NCBI RefSeq assembly: GCF_000758165.1
Contig: NZ_JNUP01000063.1
Location: forward strand, 1-46,512
DNA: 46,512 bases
Direction: 5' to 3'
Source: Spirochaeta lutea
GTDB taxonomy: Bacteria; Spirochaetota; Spirochaetia; DSM-27196; Salinispiraceae
Of this stretch, positions 41,032-46,512 are shown one piece after another. The notes under the pieces were generated by a model, which did not search any database, was not told the origin of the DNA, and worked only from the letters and a program-made list of their open reading frames with translations. Both the position numbers and the translations under genes were made by a program. Each line of letters begins with the position of its first letter. Position 1 is the stretch's first letter.

Positions 41032-42786
41032 ATGGAGTATATAACATTTCTAATCTTAGCGCCATTCTCAGCTTTAATATTGCTACTGACCTTCGGTGTG
41101 GTTTTTCCTTACCGGAAGGAAGCCGTAGGCGAGGCTTTGCTCTGGTTTCTCGGGATCGTGCTCTTCCAGTTGGTGTCCAATATAACCGAGCTCGTGCTGC
41201 CGAGCCCTGAGGGAACCCTGCTGTTTGCCAAGCTTCAGCATCTCTCCCAGCTCAGCATGCCTATTGCCTGGCTCATTTTCGCCGCCACCTATTCAGGATA
41301 CGAGGCTGTGGTGCTGAGGAAGCGGAACCTGGTATTCCTGGTGTTACCCCTGGCAGGGGTCATCGGGGCATTTACCAACGAGCTGCACCACTGGTTCTGG
41401 GCGACGGTGGATTTTCCTCAGATTGCCGGGTTTACAACCATGAAACCTACCTACGGTCCCCTTTTTTGGGTAACCGGGGTCTACTCCTACATCCTCATGC
41501 TCGGGGGCAGCGGCATTGTACTCTGGACGTTTTTTCGGGGACCCGGGCTCTACCGGAAACAGAGTATTTTGGTGGTTCTGGGTGTGGTGGTGCCCCTGAT
41601 ATTTAACCTGCTCTACGTCTTTCGGGTGCTTGATTTTCTCAGGAAGGATTTTACCTCCGTCAGCTTCGCTGCAGCGGGTATTTTCTTTTACATGGGCATC
41701 TATTGGCACCGGTTATTCAATATTATGCCTGTTGCCCGGGGACGGGTTCTCCAGGCCCTCAATGAGGGAGTGCTTGTGTTTGACCGGGATTGGCGTTTGG
41801 TGGATTTTAATGCTGCTGCAGAGAATTTAGTCGGTATTTCCGCCGGGAGCCTGGGCCGAAGTATTTCCGAGCTGGGGTTGAATGAACTGCTCCAAAACTC
41901 TGCTGCAGATCCATCGGATCAGCAGGTGGGCGAGGCCTTTCTCCGTGTCCGGGGGACCACCATCACTCCCAGTTCCGGAGGGGATTTGGGGTTCATTATT
42001 ACCGTTGAGGATGTAACCCAGCAGCATAGTCTCCAGAGCCAGCTAGAGCAGGTAAGGGTTTCCATGTTCCACCAGGATAAACTGGCAAGTATCGGTCAGC
42101 TCGCAGCGGGGATTGCCCACGAGATCAACAACCCTCTGGGCAGTCTTGCCAGCGGGCTGCGGAGTCTTGAGATCCTTATCAATCGATCCCGGGCACATCT
42201 AGACAGTACTGCAGCTGGGGACATTCAGGAAATACTCCATGAAAGTGAAGAAAGTCTCGATCGAATTCAGGGTACTATCAGCAGTATGCTCAATTTTGCG
42301 CGAAAAACGTCGGCGCCGGTGGAGTTCTTTTCCCCGATGGCGTGTATTCATCAGACCCTTCAACTCCTTGGGACAGAACTGAACCAGGGGGTACGGGTAG
42401 ATCTTCAATTGGGCAGTATCCCGGATATTCAGGGCGCTGCCTCCCGGTTAAATCAAATCATCCTTAACCTTATTCTCAATGCCCTGTATGCCCTCCGAGA
42501 AGGTAGGGTACAGGAACCCCAGATTTTTATCCGCAGCTACGCGGACGACCTGTTTGGATACATTGAGTTTGAGAACAATGGCCCACCGGTTCCTGAGGAG
42601 TTGTCGGATCAGATTTTTGAGCCCTTTGTGACCACCAAGCCGGAGGGGGAGGGCACCGGATTGGGATTATCGGTAGCCCGGGAGCTTGCAGGATCCTTTC
42701 CCGGGGGTGAACTTCGCCTATCCTCCTGCCAACCAGTGGTATTTCGTCTGCGGTTTTCCCTGGGAAGAGGTAATAATCAGTCATGA
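41032..42786 (+). CDS. 7TM-PAS histidine kinase
   Basis: 584 residues. Seven hydrophobic segments (about 3-225) fit the 7TM histidine-kinase sensor region. A PAS-like domain (about 236-330; VLVFDRDWRLVDFNAAAENLVG) follows, then HisKA with His363 in AAGIAHEINNPL, and an ATPase domain with N-box NLILNALYAL, EPFVTTK and GTGLGLSVA. It probably phosphorylates the divergent receiver-PP2C protein. The start codon lacks a ribosome-binding site (see -10 box). Its last four bases overlap the glycerate kinase start (ATGA). Confidence 0.95.
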   Translation: MEYITFLILAPFSALILLLTFGVVFPYRKEAVGEALLWFLGIVLFQLVSNITELVLPSPEGTLLFAKLQHLSQLSMPIAWLIFAATYSGYEAVVLRKRNLVFLVLPLAGVIGAFTNELHHWFWATVDFPQIAGFTTMKPTYGPLFWVTGVYSYILMLGGSGIVLWTFFRGPGLYRKQSILVVLGVVVPLIFNLLYVFRVLDFLRKDFTSVSFAAAGIFFYMGIYWHRLFNIMPVARGRVLQALNEGVLVFDRDWRLVDFNAAAENLVGISAGSLGRSISELGLNELLQNSAADPSDQQVGEAFLRVRGTTITPSSGGDLGFIITVEDVTQQHSLQSQLEQVRVSMFHQDKLASIGQLAAGIAHEINNPLGSLASGLRSLEILINRSRAHLDSTAAGDIQEILHESEESLDRIQGTISSMLNFARKTSAPVEFFSPMACIHQTLQLLGTELNQGVRVDLQLGSIPDIQGAASRLNQIILNLILNALYALREGRVQEPQIFIRSYADDLFGYIEFENNGPPVPEELSDQIFEPFVTTKPEGEGTGLGLSVARELAGSFPGGELRLSSCQPVVFRLRFSLGRGNNQS

Positions 42787-43943
42787 CCATACTTATTGCA
42801 CCGGACTCATTCAAACACGCCCTCTCCGCCGCCGAGGTTTCCGAAGCCCTCGCCCGGGGCCTGAACCGGGAAGCAGAGGCGGCAGGAGTACAGTTTTCTA
42901 TTCAGGGGTTTCCCATGGCGGACGGGGGAGAGGGAACCAGCGGAATCCTGGCCCGGGGAATGAATGCCCGGGCAGTGGAGGTTCAGGTTCTGGATCCCCT
43001 GGAGCGGCCCATTTTGGCTTCCTACTATGTGAGCCCCGACAACCGGACTGCTATTATGGAGATGGCAGCATCCAGCGGAATCGAGCTGCTTTCTCCCGGG
43101 GAATATAACCCCATGAAAGCCACCACCTTCGGAACCGGGCAGATGATTCTCCATGCCCTGGAGCGGGGTGTGCAGCGGATCATCATCGGGATCGGAGGCA
43201 GTGCCACCGTAGACGGCGGTATCGGCATGGCGGCGGCCCTGGGCTACCGGTTTCTCGATGCCCGGGGTACTCCATTGCAGCCCTACGCAGCGAACCTCTC
43301 CCGGATTGCCCGGATTGAAGAGCCCGGAAACGCGTCTGCCCTCAGGGGGCTGAGGGTGGATATAGCCTCGGATGTACAGAGTCCGCTTTTAGGCCCCCGG
43401 GGCGCCGCCCCGGTCTTCGGTCCCCAGAAGGGTGCGGATCCGGAGATGGTGGAACGCTTGGAGGAGGGGTTGGGAACACTGTTTCAAGTATGGAAGAACC
43501 AGGGCATGGTGGCGTCGGAGCTGCCGGGGGACGGCGCTGCGGGAGGTCTTGGCGCGGGGCTTCGGGCCTTTGTAGGGGCGCGGAGTTCCTCCGGGGCCGA
43601 GCTGGTCGGAGGCCTTTCAGGGTTTGAGCGGGCCCTGGCCGGGGCACAGGCGGTGATTACCGGGGAGGGTAGGACGGACGCCCAGACGGCTTCTGGTAAG
43701 GTCTGCGCCTATGTCGCCCGTCAGGCACGAAGCCGGGGCATACCGGTGTTTCTTGTTTCCGGAAGCATAGAAGGCAGCCAGGACAGTCTGCTTGAGGAAT
43801 TCGATCTTGCCATGAGTATCAGCCCCGGTGCGGTGAGTTTAGACCAGGCCTTGGCGGAAACCGGCAGGAACCTTGAGTACTACGGGCGGCTTTTGGGCCG
43901 GATCATCTTGGGGCTTCCCCATTACCGGGGGGGAGAATCCTAG
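42783..43943 (+). CDS. Glycerate kinase (GarK/GlxK type)
   Basis: 386 residues, the usual length for type I glycerate kinases. Conserved stretches: APDSFKHALSA (6-16), PMADGGEGT, GTGQMI, IGIGGSATVDGGIGMAAALG, SDVQSPLLGPRGA, FGPQKGA and VITGEGRTDAQT. It phosphorylates glycerate to 2- or 3-phosphoglycerate. Its ATG overlaps the histidine kinase stop as ATGA, an unusual coupling of a metabolic enzyme to a sensor kinase. The gene ends 28 bp before a decayed palindromic element. Confidence 0.95.
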   Translation: MTILIAPDSFKHALSAAEVSEALARGLNREAEAAGVQFSIQGFPMADGGEGTSGILARGMNARAVEVQVLDPLERPILASYYVSPDNRTAIMEMAASSGIELLSPGEYNPMKATTFGTGQMILHALERGVQRIIIGIGGSATVDGGIGMAAALGYRFLDARGTPLQPYAANLSRIARIEEPGNASALRGLRVDIASDVQSPLLGPRGAAPVFGPQKGADPEMVERLEEGLGTLFQVWKNQGMVASELPGDGAAGGLGAGLRAFVGARSSSGAELVGGLSGFERALAGAQAVITGEGRTDAQTASGKVCAYVARQARSRGIPVFLVSGSIEGSQDSLLEEFDLAMSISPGAVSLDQALAETGRNLEYYGRLLGRIILGLPHYRGGES

Positions 43944-43970
43944 GAGCGCCGGTGATATCTGATTTTTATG

Positions 43971-44071
43971 TGGAAGGATTGTAACGGTACCCCATCCGCG
44001 ACCTTGCCCCTGGGGCCGGCGTACATTGAGCCCCGCCATATGGGGTGTATGGTATAAGCTATTCCGCACTA
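43971..44071. repeat. Decayed near-full-length palindromic element
   Basis: About 101 bp. The left edge lacks TAGTGCGC but keeps GGATTGTAAC. The centre carries CCCCTGGGG and GCCCCGCCATATGGGGTGT, and the right edge is TTCCGCACTA. It fills the space between the convergent glycerate kinase and alkyltransferase-like genes, and its right end stops 1 bp before the latter's stop codon. Confidence 0.65.
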
Positions 44072-44072
44072 C

Positions 44073-44429
44073 CTATCGGTTTTGTATCCCCTGTGACCGG
44101 ATCTGTACCTCTTCCATGTCGGCCCGAAATCGAACCAGGTCTACCTTCCCCTCAGCCACCTCCACTCCCTCGGATCGGAGTTCAGCTTCTTGTTCCTCAT
44201 ACCCGCCCCCCCGGGGCAGGCGGATGGCGCCATCTTTCCCGATGACCCTATGCCAGGGGAGATTATACCGGGTGCTCATGGTGGATAGAATCCTGACCAC
44301 CTGGCGGGCTGCCCGGGGGCTTCCGGATAATGCAGCAACATCGCCGTAACTCAAAACCCGTCCCCGGGGTATGGACCGGAGGACGGCAAGAACCTGAGCG
44401 GTGAAGGGTGAATGGTCGCCGGTGGTCAT
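44073..44429 (-). CDS. Alkyltransferase-like protein (ATL), Cys replaced by Trp
   Basis: 118 residues. The fold is that of the C-terminal domain of O6-alkylguanine-DNA alkyltransferases: helix-turn-helix PRGRVLSYGDVAALSGSPRAARQVVRIL with Arg finger position, then PWHRVIGKDG. In active enzymes the sequence is PCHRV, and the nucleophilic Cys is Trp here, as in Atl proteins that bind alkylated bases and recruit nucleotide excision repair. Two in-frame earlier starts (44444, 44459) are possible. None has a strong ribosome-binding site. Confidence 0.9.
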   Translation of the reverse strand: MTTGDHSPFTAQVLAVLRSIPRGRVLSYGDVAALSGSPRAARQVVRILSTMSTRYNLPWHRVIGKDGAIRLPRGGGYEEQEAELRSEGVEVAEGKVDLVRFRADMEEVQIRSQGIQNR

Positions 44430-44480
44430 CTCTGAAGTATACGCCATTTGCCGGGGCAAACATAGCCGGGTGGAAAGTTC

Positions 44481-44510
44481 TTGCCAAAAACCAGGGAGAG
44501 GCCGTAGACT
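44481..44510 (+). promoter_or_regulatory. Weak candidate promoter of the GH20 gene
   Basis: TTGCCA (44481-44486) and TAGACT (44505-44510) are spaced by 18 bp, about 100 bp upstream of the GH20 start. The match is moderate. Confidence 0.3.
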
Positions 44511-44610
44511 GTAGTGGCAAGGATGGTGGGAAAACCCAACAAACTAAAAATAGTATCCCCCCAGGGAGCGAAACCATCAGATAAGACAGGTAATGAGAGA
44601 GGACGATTAT

Positions 44611-46308
44611 ATGAAGAGCACCACCGAGGCGACTCTGCCTTTTTTACCCAAGCCGAAGACGGTATCCCAGACCAGTCTCGATCTTGCCCCCGAGATAATT
44701 CTCCTAGGAGAACAACCCGATTCTGAGGGGTTGACTGCCCTGGCTGAGGGCTTTCAGGTACAGGACTACCTTACTCCCCTTCGGCATCTTCCCTTGGATT
44801 CCCAAGAGGCCAAGGACCTGCTGAGGCTCGTTCCAGCAGGACCAGTCGCCGGGGGAGGAGGGGCGGAAGACTGTCGGTTGCTGCTCCAGCCGGGAACCGG
44901 GGATCAAGGTCCCAGGGTTCGGGCTGTTCTGCATCCCGGCAGCACCGGCGCTCTGAACCGGGGATTTGCCCTCATTGTACAGGCTGCGCTGTTTCTGAAG
45001 CACAAGATCTGGACGGTAGGGAACCAAGCCGGGTCCCCGGGACTCATGATTCAGGATGCTCCACGGTTTGAGCTCAGGGGATTGCATCTGGATGTTTCCC
45101 GGCACTTTTTCTCCCGGGAGGTGGTACTGGAGCTCCTGTATCACATGGCCCTGGTGGGGCTCAACCGGTTCCACTGGCACCTGACGGACGATCAGGGCTG
45201 GCGCGTACCCGTTGAGGGTTTTCCTGAGTTGACCGTTGCCGGGGCATCCCGGGGGCTTGCCTACGATCAGGCAAATCCCATAAGCCCCGCCGGAGAGGAC
45301 GATCCTTCCCGGGCCTATACCCGGGAGGATATCCAGGCGGTGTTACACCGCAGCAGGGATCTGGGAATTACCGTGGTACCGGAAATTGATCTGCCCGGCC
45401 ATATTCAGGCGGCGGCAGCGGTGGTACCCGGATTGGCCTGCGGCCATCTGGAAGGGAAAACACCCCAGGGGCCCTGGCAGGATGTGGGTATCAATCCCTG
45501 GGCCATCTGTCCCACCGGTGAACGGAGCTACCAATTCATCGAGAAGGTGATGGACAGCGTTTCGAAGACCTTCGGAAGCACCCGGATCCATCTTGGCGGA
45601 GACGAATGTCTGGGGCTGAACTGGCAGAACTGCCCTGATTGCCGAGGGTGGGTAGAGTCCCAGGGCATTCAGCCCCCGAACCGGGAGATTCTGGATATCC
45701 ATCAATGGGAACAGCATCCCGCCCGGCGGGCGCTATACGGTGAGTTCGTACGGCGAATCATCGACCTAGCCGAACAGAAGGGCTTTGACCTGGAACTCTG
45801 GGACGATGTCCTGGAGGTAATTCCGAAGAACCATGGGGCCAAGCAGCCCGCCGGGGGGCAACCCGAGGCCGGTCAACCGAAGGTGCCGACCCTGTTCTGC
45901 TGGCATGCCGATGCGGTGGACCGGGCCCGGGGCCGGGGGTACCCCCTGGTTTCCTGCCCGGAGACCCTGATTTATTTTGACCATCCCCAGTCTCCGGCCC
46001 CCGAGGAACCCGGGCCCAAACACTTCGACCCGAACGTGAGTACCCTGGGGGACATCCTGGCATGGCAGCCCCCCAAGGATGTTGTTGGCCTGCAGGGATG
46101 TATCTGGACGGAGGTCATGGTAACCAGAGAGCGCCTGGAGTATATGCTGTTTCCCCGGCTCTGGGGCTTAGCCCAGCAGGCATGGAACCCCGGGGCTTCC
46201 GATGAATCGTCGAGGGGCGGGGAAAAACGGCCCCAATGGACTGAAGCCTGGGCCGATCTTTACGATGCCCTGGGGGTTCGGGGAAACTGGGATCGGGAGA
46301 AGTGGTAA
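44611..46308 (+). CDS. GH20 beta-N-acetylhexosaminidase
   Basis: 565 residues. Removes terminal beta-linked GlcNAc or GalNAc through substrate-assisted catalysis. The N-terminal GH20b-like domain (about 10-150) leads into the catalytic barrel: RGLHLDVSRHFFS, NRFHWHLTDDQGWRVP (185-200), PEIDLPGH and the catalytic pair Asp331-Glu332 in HLGGDE. C-terminal TEVMVTRERLEYMLFPRL matches the family. No signal peptide is seen, so it probably acts on imported oligosaccharides in the cytoplasm. The start at 44611 has AGAGAGGA 7 nt upstream; an ATG at 44593 is an alternative. Monocistronic, with a full palindromic element downstream. Confidence 0.93.
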   Translation: MKSTTEATLPFLPKPKTVSQTSLDLAPEIILLGEQPDSEGLTALAEGFQVQDYLTPLRHLPLDSQEAKDLLRLVPAGPVAGGGGAEDCRLLLQPGTGDQGPRVRAVLHPGSTGALNRGFALIVQAALFLKHKIWTVGNQAGSPGLMIQDAPRFELRGLHLDVSRHFFSREVVLELLYHMALVGLNRFHWHLTDDQGWRVPVEGFPELTVAGASRGLAYDQANPISPAGEDDPSRAYTREDIQAVLHRSRDLGITVVPEIDLPGHIQAAAAVVPGLACGHLEGKTPQGPWQDVGINPWAICPTGERSYQFIEKVMDSVSKTFGSTRIHLGGDECLGLNWQNCPDCRGWVESQGIQPPNREILDIHQWEQHPARRALYGEFVRRIIDLAEQKGFDLELWDDVLEVIPKNHGAKQPAGGQPEAGQPKVPTLFCWHADAVDRARGRGYPLVSCPETLIYFDHPQSPAPEEPGPKHFDPNVSTLGDILAWQPPKDVVGLQGCIWTEVMVTRERLEYMLFPRLWGLAQQAWNPGASDESSRGGEKRPQWTEAWADLYDALGVRGNWDREKW

Positions 46309-46328
46309 GGGCTTCTCTAATAATCTGG

Positions 46329-46433
46329 TAGTGCGCAAAAGGTTGTACCATTGCACCCCGGCGACACCACCCATGAGTAGAAATATTGGTTGTTCCGCTA
46401 TGGCTGGTGTCTTTTACAATCTTTTGCGCACTA
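46329..46433. repeat. Full-length palindromic element, copy D, with 11-bp direct repeats
   Basis: 105 bp with left end TAGTGCGCAAAAGGTTGTA and right end the inverse with one change, plus the inner pair GACACCA/TGGTGTC. An exact 11-bp direct repeat TAATAATCTGG occurs at 46318-46328 (abutting the left end) and 46436-46446 (two bases, CA, after the right end). This is the cleanest target-duplication candidate in the window. It lies 20 bp after the GH20 stop. Confidence 0.95.
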
Positions 46434-46454
46434 CATAATAATCTGGATATTTTA

Positions 46455-46469
46455 TTGGCATGTTGCCAA
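46455..46469. promoter_or_regulatory. Inverted repeat TTGGCATGTTGCCAA upstream of the edge gene
   Basis: A perfect 6-bp inverted repeat around TGT, 22 bp before a possible start codon at 46492. It could be an operator. The left arm TTGGCA could also serve as a -35 box, but no convincing -10 at standard spacing is seen. Confidence 0.4.
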
Positions 46470-46491
46470 ATAGATAGACTACACTGGGAAT

Positions 46492-46512
46492 ATGGACTAC
46501 CAATCGAACCAG
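46492..46512 (+). CDS. Possible 5' end of a gene cut by the window edge
   Basis: ATG at 46492 opens seven codons (MDYQSNQ) to the edge. The upstream AT-rich region with an inverted repeat looks like a promoter area, but the ribosome-binding site is weak (GGGAA). Too short to identify. Confidence 0.25.

Noticed and set aside
12669-46433. CRISPR array
   Set aside because: The repeated units are single, dispersed over the whole window and palindromic over about 105 bp; there are no regularly spaced repeats with spacers and no cas genes.

Overview
The window looks like the chromosome of a free-living, saccharolytic diderm bacterium with moderately high GC. It encodes lipoproteins with lipoboxes, an outer-membrane beta-barrel candidate, LemA/TPM proteins, many PP2C and histidine-kinase signalling proteins, and a Ser/Thr kinase/FHA cluster. 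The mix resembles Spirochaeta-like spirochaetes, but no rRNA or other phylogenetic marker is present, so this placement is inference. No rRNA, tRNA, CRISPR array, prophage or intact transposase was recognised, and no gene-free stretch exceeds 300 bp.

Region 1 (9980 down to 298, minus strand) is a compact seven-gene operon, mostly overlapping or separated by 3-4 bp. In order it encodes an exported beta-barrel-like protein, an exported GH16 glucanase-like enzyme, a STAS anti-sigma-antagonist-like protein, a PAS/PP2C phosphatase fused to an RsbW-like kinase, a three-domain protein (metallo-beta-lactamase-like, GGDEF-like, receiver-like) whose catalytic residues all appear lost, a processive GT2 polysaccharide synthase with a long helical N-terminal region, and a WYL regulator. 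I read it as a synthase-dependent exopolysaccharide locus under partner-switching control. It is the best candidate here for an undescribed system.

Region 2 (10064-15854) holds galT-galK, divergent from a LacI regulator-MATE exporter pair. An 18-bp LacI-type palindrome overlaps a strong galTK promoter. A small lipoprotein follows. Region 3 (16052-22763) contains lemA plus two TPM-domain genes ending in a clear terminator, a small acidic exported protein, a GPH sugar symporter with a GT28-like protein, and a divergent TetR regulator with a 33-bp operator palindrome over its promoter.

Region 4 (22865-34128) contains a membrane histidine kinase, RNase R with a patatin-like hydrolase, and a four-gene operon encoding a hypothetical protein, a PPP-like metallophosphoesterase, a Ser/Thr kinase and an FHA-vWA-FHA membrane protein. 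Region 5 (34184-46512) contains a LysR regulator divergent from leuC-leuD-cNMP protein-PanE-like dehydrogenase, a zinc-finger-like/HTH/DUF2087 regulator, a receiver-PP2C protein divergent from a 7TM histidine kinase, glycerate kinase, an alkyltransferase-like protein and a GH20 hexosaminidase.

A dispersed family of about 105-bp palindromic elements with 19-20 bp terminal inverted repeats (TAGTGCGCAAAAGGTTGTA) runs through the window: four full-length copies, three decayed copies and two isolated ends. Three full copies have recognisable direct repeats of about 11 bp at their edges, suggesting transposition. Three full copies lie in the same orientation only 24-31 bp upstream of the start codons of galT, lemA and the GPH symporter, so the family may shape 5' leaders or intercistronic RNA.
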